A stretch of 64,000 bases of DNA, taken from assembly GCF_014323605.1 (NCBI RefSeq), contig NZ_SCMB01000001.1, forward strand, positions 186,001 through 250,000, written 5' to 3'. Below, piece by piece: positions 38,201-47,294 of the stretch. The notes under the pieces are model-generated. The model did no database searches and was not told where the DNA came from. It worked only from the letters and a program-made list of their open reading frames with translations. The position numbers and the translations under genes were made by a program. Source of the stretch: Lactobacillus kimbladii. Lineage in GTDB: Bacteria > Bacillota > Bacilli > Lactobacillales > Lactobacillaceae. The first letter of the stretch is position 1. Every line of letters starts with the position of its first letter.

Positions 38201-40159
38201 GCAGTTAATGCTCCTAAAGGCGATACAACTGACAAAAAGAACCAAATTGATAAAATCACAGAAACTGCCAAAGCTGATATTGACAGCGCCGGTAATGCTG
38301 CTAAAAATGAATCCATTAGTTTACTTAAAGCAGAAGCAAATAACGATTTGGCTGATAAACACCAAAAAGCAGTTGCTGAACTAAAAGACAAGTTTGGTGA
38401 AAATGCCGATACCACCAGCGTTGATAAAGCCTATCAGGAGCATTCACGTGTCAATGGTGATTCACCTGCAGATATTGCAGCTGATAAGATTGCAGCTGAA
38501 AAAGAAATAGCTAAAGGTTCAGTAATTGACACCGCTACTAACGCTAAAAACCAAGTTGATAAATTAATACATCAGGACAGTAGTGATTATACTGATACTG
38601 AAAAACAGGCAATAAAAGACCTCATTGACCAAGAAGCAGCTAAAGCCAACTCGGATCAAACGGGCACTATTGCTCAAGTTCAAGATTCAACCGGAATAGA
38701 AACTGCTAGAAAGGATGCAGTTGACAGAATAAGCAGTATTATTGTAAGCGATAGTAAAGAGCTTGACGATGTCTTAAACAACAATAGCAAAGTGCAAAAA
38801 GAAAGACTGAAAGCTGCCTATGATTCCGCTGTTAAAGCTCTTACAGACAGGTTTAAGGATAAAGCAAACACCACTAGCGTTGATCAAGCATACGAAAATG
38901 CTAAAAATGCTCTCAATGATCCTGCCAACGCGGATAAACTCGCTGTAACAGAATTAGCCGGTGAAAAGGCAATCGCTGCTTGGGCTCTAGCGGAGGCACA
39001 AAAAGCAGCTAAAAGTGAAATTCAGTCCTCTAGCAATTACACTGAGCAGGAAAAGAAAACTATTATTAACCAAATTGATACTGATATGAATACTGCTAAA
39101 GATGCTATTAATCAGCCTGAAGTTAATGATAGTAAAACCATTACTAAACTCCGTGATGATGCAATTAATCAACTTTATCTCGATAGTACAGATTCTGATA
39201 CAATTAACCATATTCTTGATAGTAACGACAATAGTCAAGAAAATGATGATAACCATAGCAATAGCATTAATACTAGTTCTGCCCCTGCTCCATTCAACCC
39301 CAACCCGATTAATACTGCTGACAAAGAAGAAAAAGAAGAACCAGAACTTGATTTAAGCCATAGCGAAGAATTGGCTTTAATGCACAATGCCTACCTATAT
39401 GATGAAAATGGCAAGCGTGTAAATAAGGTTGTCCTTGGTGCCGGTTCAATCATTACTTCGTACGGTACAAAAGTAATTAATGGGAAACACTATTACATTC
39501 TGGTTGATAGGGGCAATAAGAACCAAGTCTACTATGTTGCTACTAGCAACGTAGTTTCAACCAGTCGAAAATTAAAACATAATGCTTATGTTTACAATAA
39601 ACATGGCAAACGGATTAAGAAAGCTAGTGTGTTAAGAAAAGGCAATAATATTAATACGTATGGCAGTGCAGTAACCATTCGGGGCAAGAAGTACTTTATT
39701 ATTGCTCAAAACCGTTTTGTTAAAGCCGCAAATATTGCAGTCCAAAAAGCATCTGTTGCTACTGTTACCACAGCTCCGATTACTGAAAAGCCACATCCAG
39801 TGGTCGAAAAAGAAATTATGCACAATTCATATTTGTATGATAAGCAAGGAAAACGTGCCAATAAGTTAGTAATTCTTGTTGGTTCAAGTGTAAATACCGC
39901 TAACAAGCAATCGATTAATGGCAGGTCATTCTACGAACTGGAAGATGGTCTATTCATCTCTGCTGCTAATATAGATTCCAAAAAGATCAAATTAAGGCGT
40001 AACGCTTATATTTATAGTCAACATGGCAATCGAATTAGTAAAAAAGGTTTGAAGAAAGGTAAAGCAGTTAAAACTTATGGCGATCCTGTCAAAATAAACA
40101 ACAAGCAATACTATATTATTGCTAAAAATAAGTTTGTTAAAAAAGCTAATTTTAAATAA
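29228..40159 (+). CDS. Giant SLAP-anchored fibrous adhesin
   Basis: A 3643-residue surface protein. Start: ATG at 29228 with AGAAAGGA 7 nt upstream; a TTG at 29204 is less likely. Residues 23-51 are a YSIRK-type signal peptide (FSIRKLSIGAASVLLG) with cleavage expected at VSA-DT. Then a Ser/Thr/Asn/Asp-rich linker (60-215), a beta-helix, pectate-lyase-like adhesive domain (about 225-640; ITFKAG, VTFRNIIFYG, LIYIGG strands), a beta-rich domain (about 700-870), and about 2450 residues of Lys/Ala/Asp-rich helical repeats of DUF1542-like type (pattern AK..I....LS.E.K......I). Four SLAP repeats (about 3383-3643) end the protein. There is no LPXTG or membrane tail, so attachment to the wall is by SLAP repeats only. 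It has its own terminator and lies on the island between prs and glmU. Confidence 0.88.
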   Translation: MLGKNNNNERVKKMAMQAKQDHFSIRKLSIGAASVLLGFTYLGLSSKTVSADTVIPPQQISKKSKVTAKIDAQATPTPTPRDDAAQNSTTATNNITKTTKSESEPNLGTFSGLSSFLRENSSNSEQSNAEAKTDSEDINAVKDDKQNSVTDNVQNDNEQSGQNKTADPTAVDTADRDQTEQKQDSLTTKITNRDLRDVGEKRSVGNWKDFISALTDSSVSEIDITNNISADKNKRHSNFQGRKLLIKSAGNAKYTLDFKGIDPALASNSSLDMTYENLILKSTDYYGVINTSNMNRDQKARVTFRNIIFYGSQLVFTRNNTDIIFEGQIHAETVKIPSSVGWLFDGSNQQLLEFTNSNNSITFKAGCHFDGSTFGGTLIEMRGEGNSLNVEEGAVVNLTPLKTYDGTNDANNSEHGNPVSAIFISDDAQVTVHGQVNINIGQSEGINYAGKQNNGQARAIYLDNAKSKVNIGRGGIINVNTNGNISTRDKQNLIYIGGDFAINSGGALKITGQNMGNYTGSLVQIDGTANVQNGGFEIQLVGNAGTGAIKLVDVANTGQLIVNNPTSLVLDAHLNNNDRTSIIGENKITVTNVRQYLNLSDLLNGSVDSNNNIVLPPFHVLQVEKTAKTVAVNNLEVLNGQRIFDLEKAKKDSPQLNAILNKAPENFQKLLQKYNHQRYDQLFRAIVEATFSSKDNPGYNNIRFTPANQSGFLDIDPEDVTVTSQEDGSKLVKGHVLYYDPAKDGPDSDNFFKNVLPGGTEAYVLARFKDSGVYKNGQAVIDSTIANPYAETVDTYRGEANDLAFLPTKFAAKVAPDGTFTITIPAEITTKMAKDATIQLTPHANFIEYSPLDVASGVRPTTVSLGIKPFSAIQQEAAQAIKDAINKAKADKPNNLTADQEKAFTDALNKAAKYAANSTDSNYDSGKSVYGVQPSKTAISEVNNRKKTVLDLIEKAAQTAKGQAEYENTKKDAKDKLDSQAKEQISKFPSQSEKINAAKDKAISTVDAPETNATNLDQVVSDGIDAINQIGKDYRENARTDIKQAISNVENAIAEAAKDDNVQSPVDELITGLKDRLKRPKEIVATEGDLDQDDNEKAIDNHQKEAKDAIQGVQDTIAAVKTLEDAAKEQITQHADDKEDIQNALNQAIKDIISSNNPKEDVNKGLDHIKGTHTGKQKDQAAKDIKEAAAQAKERIKNSGLSEDEQKQYFDEIEQVVADTTTTTGDTSKSIYGTDDDEIINKRKAAAESLINKAAAKSEIVGYTKGYENVLGKVDNAETAMADALSAINKIEDNAASSQNITQILKSTKDNILNAFKEDAKAQVNADADTAKTNLGVTKETNIDDAVTNAGNTIDSHNSATDIKQDIINGKKNVLDAYKTAAKAQVKQDADEAKSNLGVDQETNIDNAVTNAANTIDSHDSLTDIKQDIIDGKKNVLDAYKTAAKNQLEAIKKDVIAKIQNNPNLTAKNKDEAVNKANDLLTGDQGYYDRIDNGETPADIDKATKEGTAALNDLLNEQNIKGQRNQAITDIQTARDKAIAEIKGNKNLSDADSTKYQDLINAAADKGIANVSQDEDENAIETDRDNAIKNITDYQNNAANAATNNLDQQHKTAITEIENAAQAAKDKIDGFADSDLSPEDKQHFKELIAKDLANAKADINAAKDTDGINSAKQAAKDRINKDLAAAQLAVAKSQANKALQAEREKDLATINQAFEDNKINSEQKDALTSKINGFYETATSKVYNDFTIDQVVKDRDDGVAAMANVAGSIASEEAKFLEQQKNEALTNQDNGLISLAETIRADIEQNPNLSGQEKNNYYGEIATALTTAKTNIQNATTKEEIAAAANASREALNKIRDKVALQSTRNAALKELLSVYNDVNDKISGLQNVNSSTKDGLIKQLNDYYNDAVNKVKNAPIDQVDTEKQTGNDNMRKVIRDAQSLDTNINNAKNEIDKIATQAIDNVNQSSMSDADKTETISKINDERDKAKQNIELQKTNDAVDQAKGDGKNAIDQVIADATAADLAEAKNNSEKTIKNAALEAINRLNSSYNSLSEEEQADAKSRYNQAITDINQAAADAINKLQNVKTKNDVNKVTTDTITAINKAEASGNLAITKAQARKAIKDAANEVKNSLKDKADQDSVDSIIDTANSAIDAAEESNSVLDIKDTAIKQIKAIKSTADDKYAQEIKQAKAAAIKKLTEELNGQTNNPDVLGILSQIDQIAGLSDEEKDKYKSQATDAKNLAVNQVNGQQTETDIDSAKNTGIINIDKALSAAQLQAAKNNANKYLEDIVETAKNDINSIDQSALSDEEKAKLIEQINSNKETAIQNINQAQTPAEVEKAKTAGEGAINGMVQNAQNNVALLQEQNVAYNKLVEQAKKLNQRLNDDLLQNKLDQNQVDELSNAISAALSTVKTKISAATAQDKINDARSKSETTLNNIGSDIDKEEALTKALNDLQIAATSAKAKADKTEDRAVAEKMKAQIDQEQKKAAANIIAARNNKQNTITQIQTGANEGITTISKLGDDFDNKNQIVKGLKEYAASAKTDIDGLDLAGNDVTSGYNDIERVLNNFISLIYAGTSDKLSQLEQDAKTNIDQAKLPSQLTAEKNTLINKFKEYLKNKGEIASVATNLEQDQIEGLQKQLDEAVNRTIDKIADVKLDNTYENALAQAQNAQQGKAQQDEIPNFGKKEIDRIFQVAQEKAEIVKAKQEAISQIEQAQKEANDAIEKSGLSPEDQQKQKDQIKTIVEQAKTDINSVQQSETEPKDQINGKRDQAVDKFSAIKDQAALAGQKTKAEGILKDKQTKAHNIIDQSQLTAKQKKAAKAAIDDAYQQSFQDIEKTKAISNIPDEATIGQNIDRLLTKPETGTEPEWFNDEQKNAFAGADGVTGIKNAYKTLKDRLKDKLAQEVQDHIDEQIKTIDEALNIQTVSAAYDEAMTIINKENAKADIDEEADKVTKEIDGNDKLSTESKDRLKEQIKNDSQKAKDKIDAVNAPKGDTTDKKNQIDKITETAKADIDSAGNAAKNESISLLKAEANNDLADKHQKAVAELKDKFGENADTTSVDKAYQEHSRVNGDSPADIAADKIAAEKEIAKGSVIDTATNAKNQVDKLIHQDSSDYTDTEKQAIKDLIDQEAAKANSDQTGTIAQVQDSTGIETARKDAVDRISSIIVSDSKELDDVLNNNSKVQKERLKAAYDSAVKALTDRFKDKANTTSVDQAYENAKNALNDPANADKLAVTELAGEKAIAAWALAEAQKAAKSEIQSSSNYTEQEKKTIINQIDTDMNTAKDAINQPEVNDSKTITKLRDDAINQLYLDSTDSDTINHILDSNDNSQENDDNHSNSINTSSAPAPFNPNPINTADKEEKEEPELDLSHSEELALMHNAYLYDENGKRVNKVVLGAGSIITSYGTKVINGKHYYILVDRGNKNQVYYVATSNVVSTSRKLKHNAYVYNKHGKRIKKASVLRKGNNINTYGSAVTIRGKKYFIIAQNRFVKAANIAVQKASVATVTTAPITEKPHPVVEKEIMHNSYLYDKQGKRANKLVILVGSSVNTANKQSINGRSFYELEDGLFISAANIDSKKIKLRRNAYIYSQHGNRISKKGLKKGKAVKTYGDPVKINNKQYYIIAKNKFVKKANFK
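33170..33541 (+). repeat. 186-bp tandem repeat inside the adhesin
   Basis: Two nearly identical 62-codon units (33170-33355 and 33356-33541), reading ADTAKTNLGVTKETNIDD and ADEAKSNLGVDQETNIDN at the same place, followed by the beginning of a third unit (AYKTAAKNQ). This is the closest pair among the many diverged repeats, so it marks recent unit duplication. Confidence 0.8.
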
Positions 40160-40174
40160 TTAATTTTACATCAA

Positions 40175-40210
40175 TAGCTCCAGAAGTTTAAAACTCTGGA
40201 GCTATTTTTT
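40175..40210 (+). terminator. Terminator of the giant adhesin gene
   Basis: TAGCTCCAGA and TCTGGAGCTA stem with an AGTTTAAAAC loop followed by TTTTTTT, 16 bp past the stop. Confidence 0.9.
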
Positions 40211-40226
40211 TAGTTATGCTGCAAAT

Positions 40227-40258
40227 AAAATGAGCTGGAAAATCTTCCAGCTCATTTT
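40227..40258. terminator. Terminator of glmU
   Basis: AAAATGAGCTGGAA and TTCCAGCTCATTTT perfect 14-bp stem with an AATC loop, 11 bp after the minus-strand glmU stop; symmetrical A/T ends let it act in both directions. Confidence 0.85.
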
Positions 40259-40268
40259 TAGTTCTTTT

Positions 40269-41654
40269 TTATTTCCAGTCAGGATCATTAGATAGGGGCA
40301 ATTTATGCCAGTAATCTGGTTTATTTACCTGACGACCGCGAGCAATCGCCATATCATATTTGGCTACATCTTTAGTTATTGTCGAATCTGCTGCCACAAA
40401 AGCGTGGTCAGCAATATTAACTGGTGCAACTAAAGTAGCACCAGAGCCAATGAACGCACGATCACCCACGTTAGTATGATCTTTTTTCACGCCGTCATAA
40501 TTAGCAAAAATAGTGCCACAGCCAACATTAACATCTTTACCCAAAGTAGCATCCCCGATATAAGTCAAATGACCTACTTTAGAATTTTCACCAATTTCAG
40601 CATTTTTAATTTCTACAAAGTTTCCGATATGGACACCCTTTCTTAGGATTGCTTTAGGGCGCAAATGGGAATTAGGGCCAACATCTGAAAATTCATCCAT
40701 CTCAGCTTGTTCAACTGTTGAAGAAGTTACAGTAACATTGTTACCAACTTTGGAATCAATAATCCTGGAGCCAGAAGTTATTAAACAGTCGCTCCCAATT
40801 TCAGTATTGCCTTTAATTACGACATTGCCTTCAATCTGCGTATCACAGCCAATTTTAACATCCACATCAATATAAGCCGTATCAGGATCAATGAAAGTTA
40901 CACCATTTGCCATATGCATTTTATTAATCCTTTTTTGCATAATTTTGGTAGCTTGAGTCAAAGCTGATCGATCATTAACTCCCAGGCTCTCGCTGAAATC
41001 TGGCATTTTGTATGCACCAATTCTTTGACCTTCATTACGCAAAATTTCCAGCACATCAGTTAAATAATATTCTCCTTGAGCATTATGATTATCGACCTTT
41101 TTTAATGCACTAAATAACAACTGATTGTCAAAACAAAAAACACCGGTATTGATTTCGTCGATTTTTAATTCACTTGGTGTACCATCTTTTTGTTCAACAA
41201 TTCTTAAAACATTATCTTGATCGTCTCGAATAATGCGACCATAACCATAAGGATTTGGAGCTTGAGCGGTCAAAACAGTAGCAGCATTGCCTTTGCTTTG
41301 ATGGTAATTAAATAATTTTTGAAAAGTTTGGCTTGTAAATAATGGTGTATCACCCGTAATTACTAAAGTAGCACCCTTTTCTGCTGCTAGCTCATCTGCA
41401 GCAGTTAAAACGGCATCACCTGTACCAAGTTGCTTTTTTTGTAAAACAAACTCAGACTTATCAGCAAGAACCTTTTTAACTTCTTCTGCACCATTACCCA
41501 CAATTGTAACTATTTTGTCTGGTTTTATTGCTTGCGCTGCTTCAACAACGTATTCGACCATTGACTTGCCGCATACTTGATGTAAAACCTTGTACAATTT
41601 TGATTTCATCCGGGTCCCCTTGCCCGCTGCCAGAACAATTACAAACTTTTTCAT
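40269..41654 (-). CDS. glmU: Bifunctional UDP-GlcNAc pyrophosphorylase / GlcN-1-P acetyltransferase
   Basis: Makes UDP-GlcNAc for peptidoglycan and teichoic acids. The 461-residue protein has the nucleotidyltransferase start [19 protein letters not shown], the KQLGTGDAV and GDTPLF segments and, in the C-terminal half, left-handed beta-helix hexapeptide repeats ([18 protein letters not shown]) with the acetyltransferase residues in [10 protein letters not shown] and [10 protein letters not shown]. It follows purR as in other Firmicutes, but prs does not follow it. Confidence 0.97.
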   Translation of the reverse strand: MKKFVIVLAAGKGTRMKSKLYKVLHQVCGKSMVEYVVEAAQAIKPDKIVTIVGNGAEEVKKVLADKSEFVLQKKQLGTGDAVLTAADELAAEKGATLVITGDTPLFTSQTFQKLFNYHQSKGNAATVLTAQAPNPYGYGRIIRDDQDNVLRIVEQKDGTPSELKIDEINTGVFCFDNQLLFSALKKVDNHNAQGEYYLTDVLEILRNEGQRIGAYKMPDFSESLGVNDRSALTQATKIMQKRINKMHMANGVTFIDPDTAYIDVDVKIGCDTQIEGNVVIKGNTEIGSDCLITSGSRIIDSKVGNNVTVTSSTVEQAEMDEFSDVGPNSHLRPKAILRKGVHIGNFVEIKNAEIGENSKVGHLTYIGDATLGKDVNVGCGTIFANYDGVKKDHTNVGDRAFIGSGATLVAPVNIADHAFVAADSTITKDVAKYDMAIARGRQVNKPDYWHKLPLSNDPDWK

Positions 41655-41715
41655 TAATTTTAGCCTCTTTTATTTTCCTAGATTATTATTATATTTTAGT
41701 ATATCATCTTATAAA

Positions 41716-42546
41716 CTAAAAGCGGTCAAAATCGGTGTGCGCTATTAACGAACCTGGCTCTGCCACAATGACTTTCTTTTTGTCGTCAATTCTTTTAATT
41801 TTTACTAAAGAAAGATGGCCCTCAATTAATTTAACATCATCAAAATCTGCTTCACATAAAACGCAAACACCAGCAATATTACCATTAAATTCTCTAACTA
41901 ATTGCTGCATTCCTGTTAAAGTACCACCGGCCATCATATAGTCATCTATCAGCAAAACATTAGAATTTTCTTTTAACACTCTAGTTGGCAATTCCATTTT
42001 AGAAACACGATCAAGTGAAGAAGAAATATAGTTTACTGAAACCGTTGCACCTTCTGTGACTTTTGAACGCTTACGTGCAATGATAAATGGCACATTTAAA
42101 TAGCGTGCAACTGCCTGTGCTAAAGCGATACCCTTAGTTTCAATAGTCATTACAACATCAATGTCAGAATATGCATACCTGGTAGCAATTAATTTACCTA
42201 TCTTGTCTAAGTCTTGCGGATTACCAATGATATCGGACAGGTAAACGAAACTTCCCGCTAAAATACGGTCAGGATCTTCAATACGACTGGCCAATTCATT
42301 TAAATATTTCTGAGCATGCTTTTTACCCCAAAAAGGAATATAGCGCACACCACCGGCCGCACCTGCTACAGTTTCTAAAATACCATCTTGATTATTTGCT
42401 AAAGTGTGTTTCAAAATGGCAAGGTCTTCCGAGATCGAAGACTTTGCTGCACCATATCTTTTTGCAAAAAATGGCAACGGAATTAAGTCATGTGGTCGTT
42501 CCATCAAATATTTAGTCATGTCAACTAATCTCTCTGAACGTTTCAT
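41716..42546 (-). CDS. purR: Purine operon repressor PurR
   Basis: PRPP-responsive repressor of purine genes, of the Bacillus type. The 276-residue protein has an N-terminal winged helix (RSERLVDMTKYLMERPHDLI, AAKSSISEDLAILK) and a phosphoribosyltransferase-like domain with the PRPP loop VLLIDDYMMAGGTLTGM. PRPP binding releases it from DNA. RBS AGGAGGGT is strong. It is 61 bp upstream of glmU on the same strand. No PurBox pair was recognised in this window. Confidence 0.95.
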   Translation of the reverse strand: MKRSERLVDMTKYLMERPHDLIPLPFFAKRYGAAKSSISEDLAILKHTLANNQDGILETVAGAAGGVRYIPFWGKKHAQKYLNELASRIEDPDRILAGSFVYLSDIIGNPQDLDKIGKLIATRYAYSDIDVVMTIETKGIALAQAVARYLNVPFIIARKRSKVTEGATVSVNYISSSLDRVSKMELPTRVLKENSNVLLIDDYMMAGGTLTGMQQLVREFNGNIAGVCVLCEADFDDVKLIEGHLSLVKIKRIDDKKKVIVAEPGSLIAHTDFDRF

Positions 42547-42601
42547 AGAATTACCCTCCTATTGTTTGTCTTTTGCCAGTTACTACTATACACTTAACCA
42601 T

Positions 42602-42638
42602 AAAAAAAGGCACTAACATTTTACCAAATGTTAATGCC
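42602..42638 (-). terminator. Terminator of veg
   Basis: On the minus strand a 13-bp stem (GGCATTAACATTT with AAATGTTAGTGCC, one G-T pair) with a GGTA loop is followed by TTTTTTT; 30 bp after the veg stop. Confidence 0.9.
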
Positions 42639-42668
42639 AAAAAGTATTATTTGGATATCGCTTTAGTT

Positions 42669-42914
42669 TTACTGTACAGCGTTATCAAATTTTAATGTAA
42701 TGTTTTTGGTTAACAAATCCGTATAACTATAAGAAACATGTTCAAAATTGTTTGAATCTTGGTCTAGATCAACTACAAAAACTGCGGGAAAAGTATTCTT
42801 TAAAATTCCACGTCTTTTTGTAACTTTCTTACGTCCGGCTCTTGCAACTACAGTCAACGAATCACCCAAATGTGAATCCAGCTTACTCTTAATGGTCATA
42901 ATAGATGTTGGCAA
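42669..42914 (-). CDS. veg: Veg protein (TTG start)
   Basis: A small basic protein (81 residues) of the Veg family, highly expressed in Bacillus and linked there to biofilm matrix gene control; the molecular role is unknown. The conserved core GRKKVTKRRGILKNTFPAVF followed by DLDQDSNNFEHVSYSYTDLL is present. Start: ATG at 42899 is 24 nt from the AAAGGAG, while TTG at 42914 is 9 nt away and gives MPTSIMTIKSKLDSHLG, which aligns in length with Bacillus Veg (MAKTLSDIKRSLDGNLG, from memory). It lies between rsmA and purR, as usual. Confidence 0.88.
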   Translation of the reverse strand: MPTSIMTIKSKLDSHLGDSLTVVARAGRKKVTKRRGILKNTFPAVFVVDLDQDSNNFEHVSYSYTDLLTKNITLKFDNAVQ

Positions 42915-42998
42915 TGAAAACAACTCCTTTGGAGTGAATTATACCACTTTATTATTATTTTTTCAATTCTTTTTAAAAACAACCACAGAATATTTTCG

Positions 42999-43892
42999 TC
43001 AACTTTTAACTGGCACACATGCAGCAATTTGGACAAATTGCTTAAGAGTTAGCTGTTCGGGACGAACTCGGGAATCGACACCTAACGACTTAATTAAATG
43101 TGTTCGATCTTCATTGTTCGGTATGAGTGCTTTCAAGTTGTTATTTAATGTTTTCCGCCTTTGTGCAAAGCACATCTTAACTACCCAATTAAAGTGCTTA
43201 GAATCATTTATATCGATTTTACTTTCTGCGGGCAAAGGTGTTAAAACCACAACACTAGAGTCAACTTTTGGTCTGGGAATAAAGGAAGAACTTTTTACAG
43301 TCATAAATGACTTAACGGCCATTTCTGTTTGAACAGCGATTGTTAAAGGTCCATATTCTTTTGTTCCTGAATGAGCACTTAAACGATCTGCCACTTCTTT
43401 TTGCATCATCAGCGTCAGACTGGCAAATTCTAATTCAGAATTGTTAAGGAAGAAAATAATTGGCGTTGTGATGTAATAAGGCAAATTCGCTACAACTTTG
43501 ACCGGTTTGCTTAAATCAAAAAAACCTTTCAAATCTTGCTTAAAATCAGCCTTCAGTATGTCCTTTATCTTCAATTTGAAACGTTGATCTAAAGGATAAC
43601 CGTTTATTTTTTTTGGTAGTTCATTTTGTAATACTTCTAAAAGATTTTCATCAACTTCATAAGCAAAAACCTTAGCGCCGGCATCCAGCAATTGCTCAGT
43701 TAAGGAGCCAATTCCAGGACCGATTTCAATTACTTGGTCATCGGGTTTAATTGCTGCCGCTTTGACAATACCATGAAGAGCGTCCAGGTCTACTAAAAAA
43801 TTCTGACCCAGGCTCTTTTTAGCTTTCATAAAATAGCGATTAATAATTGCCTGAGTTCTAACAGGGGAACCAATGGGAATCTCACTGCTCAT
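42999..43892 (-). CDS. rsmA: 16S rRNA (adenine1518-N6/adenine1519-N6)-dimethyltransferase
   Basis: Dimethylates two adenines near the 3' end of 16S rRNA during 30S assembly. The 297-residue protein has [13 protein letters not shown], the SAM loop [16 protein letters not shown] and the catalytic [11 protein letters not shown], then a C-terminal helical domain ([13 protein letters not shown]). The open frame extends 48 codons upstream through unrelated rnmV sequence; the ATG at 43892 with GGAGGT 6 nt upstream is right. It overlaps the rnmV end by 11 bp, so the two rRNA maturation genes are coupled. Confidence 0.97.
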   Translation of the reverse strand: MSSEIPIGSPVRTQAIINRYFMKAKKSLGQNFLVDLDALHGIVKAAAIKPDDQVIEIGPGIGSLTEQLLDAGAKVFAYEVDENLLEVLQNELPKKINGYPLDQRFKLKIKDILKADFKQDLKGFFDLSKPVKVVANLPYYITTPIIFFLNNSELEFASLTLMMQKEVADRLSAHSGTKEYGPLTIAVQTEMAVKSFMTVKSSSFIPRPKVDSSVVVLTPLPAESKIDINDSKHFNWVVKMCFAQRRKTLNNNLKALIPNNEDRTHLIKSLGVDSRVRPEQLTLKQFVQIAACVPVKS

Positions 43893-44448
43893 CTTGTACC
43901 TCCTCAAGAGCTTGTTTAAGTTCAGAAAGTGAAATACCAAAAGTTTGTAAACGGTGATAAAACTGCTTACCATTTCCATAACCAATGCGCAGTTTATTGC
44001 CAACTTTTTCACGTATTTTGCGTGAATTAGGGCCACTTGCTAAACCCAATTTTTGATACTTTTCTCTTGTTAAATCAGTATTTGGCACCTTTTTTTCATG
44101 TAAATCACTCAGAGCTTTTTTTAAAGCCTCTTTTGATGCATGTTCAACGCCAAGGGAACCTTTTTTATGAGGCTCTCCCTCTTTACGAGTAATAAAAGCC
44201 TGTTTAACTGTTGGTACTGCCTGAGTCACCAGACGTCTTATTCGCTCACCATTTAAATCAGGATCAGTCAAAACAATAATTTCTCTTTTGCATGCCAATT
44301 CCTGCAGTTCCGCAAGTACAGTTTCAGGAACATCTGAACCATTGGTTTCAATTGTTTCAATACCTGGGAAAAATTGCTTAAGCCGAATTGTATCGTCTTT
44401 TCCCTCAACGACTACGACGGCATCAAAATGTTTTTTAGTTAAGTCCAT
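43882..44448 (-). CDS. rnmV: Ribonuclease M5
   Basis: Cuts the 5S rRNA precursor in low-GC Gram-positives. The 188-residue protein has a TOPRIM domain at the N-terminus: [17 protein letters not shown] with the catalytic Glu, and [16 protein letters not shown] with the DxD metal site. A C-terminal helical part follows. It overlaps tatD by 14 bp and rsmA by 11 bp, the Firmicute gene order. Confidence 0.96.
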   Translation of the reverse strand: MDLTKKHFDAVVVVEGKDDTIRLKQFFPGIETIETNGSDVPETVLAELQELACKREIIVLTDPDLNGERIRRLVTQAVPTVKQAFITRKEGEPHKKGSLGVEHASKEALKKALSDLHEKKVPNTDLTREKYQKLGLASGPNSRKIREKVGNKLRIGYGNGKQFYHRLQTFGISLSELKQALEEVQDEQ

Positions 44449-45201
44449 AGACCCTCATTGTATTTGCATATGTTGCCTGAGCAACCTCATCTAGCGGAAG
44501 ACCTTTTAATTCAGCAATTGCACGTGCCACATAATAAACATTACCTGGTTCATTTTGCCTGCCGCGGTATGGTTTAGGGGTGAGATAAGGTGCATCGGTT
44601 TCAACCAACAACCGTTCTAAAGGAGTTTTTTGAGCTGCTTCATGTACCTCCACGGCTTTAGTAAAGGAAACAACCCCAGAATAAGAAAAATATACATTCA
44701 AATCTAAGAATTTGGTCAGCCATGAAATGTCACCGTTAAAACTATGCAAAATTGCACCATATTCCAAATTGCTGTTTTTTAGTATTTCGTAGCAATCTCC
44801 AAACGCATCTCTAGTGTGAATATCAACAGGCTTTTTTAATTCATGTGCCAGTTCAACTTGTCTTGCAAAAACTTCCCGTTGCTTTGCTCTTGGAGATTCA
44901 TCCCAATAATAATCAAGGCCTACTTCTCCTAAGGCAACCACACCAGGCAGTTGTAACTGCTCGATCAATAAATCTTCTGCTTTTTGGTCATAATCTTTGG
45001 CAACATCAGGGCAGTAGCCAACCATAGCATAAATTTGAGTAAAGCGTTGACTTAAATCAATGGCACGCTTGTTAAAATCAGGATCCTGCCCTGCACAAAT
45101 TATTTTAGTCACACCCAGTTTTTGCGCACGTTCAAGATAAAATTCTTCTTTACCGCGAAACGGCTCATCCTGTAAATGAGTATGGTTATCAATTAACTCC
45201 A

Positions 45202-45202
<1 letters not shown>
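44435..45202 (-). CDS. tatD: TatD-family metal-dependent DNase
   Basis: A 255-residue TIM-barrel hydrolase with the metal-binding sites of TatD: DNHTHLQDEPF at the N-terminus, ALGEVGLDYYWDES, PVDIHTRDAFGD and LVETDAPYLTPKPYRG at the end. It is the YabD-like protein found beside metG in Bacillus; TatD proteins act as 3'-5' exonucleases in DNA repair. The ATG overlaps the metG stop by one base. Confidence 0.93.
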
Positions 45203-47202
<2,000 letters not shown>

Positions 47203-47224
47203 TTAATTATATTATATTATACTA

Positions 47225-47262
47225 CACCAATAAAAAAGCGAATTCCTTACGGAGTCCTCTTT
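47225..47262 (-). terminator. Probable terminator of mgtA
   Basis: On the minus strand a short imperfect hairpin with a GTAA loop (GACTCC and GGAATTC, one G-T pair) is followed by GCTTTTTT, 33 bp after the mgtA stop. Confidence 0.5.
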
Positions 47263-47294
47263 TTTAGTAGATATTTAGCATTTTACGCTTATTT

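Noticed and set aside
38026-38415. Minus-strand open frames inside the giant adhesin (this and several others)
   Set aside because: Their Ser/Ala/Leu/Phe-rich composition mirrors the Lys/Ala/Asp repeats of the sense strand; no start signals.
31850-39230. Repeat array considered as CRISPR-like
   Set aside because: Units are in-frame diverged coding repeats of irregular length, without short identical repeats or unique spacers; no cas genes.
42748-43332. Long plus-strand open frame antisense to veg and rsmA
   Set aside because: It lies over two well-supported minus-strand genes, has no ribosome site and a Ser/Thr/Leu/Phe-rich composition typical of reverse-frame translation.
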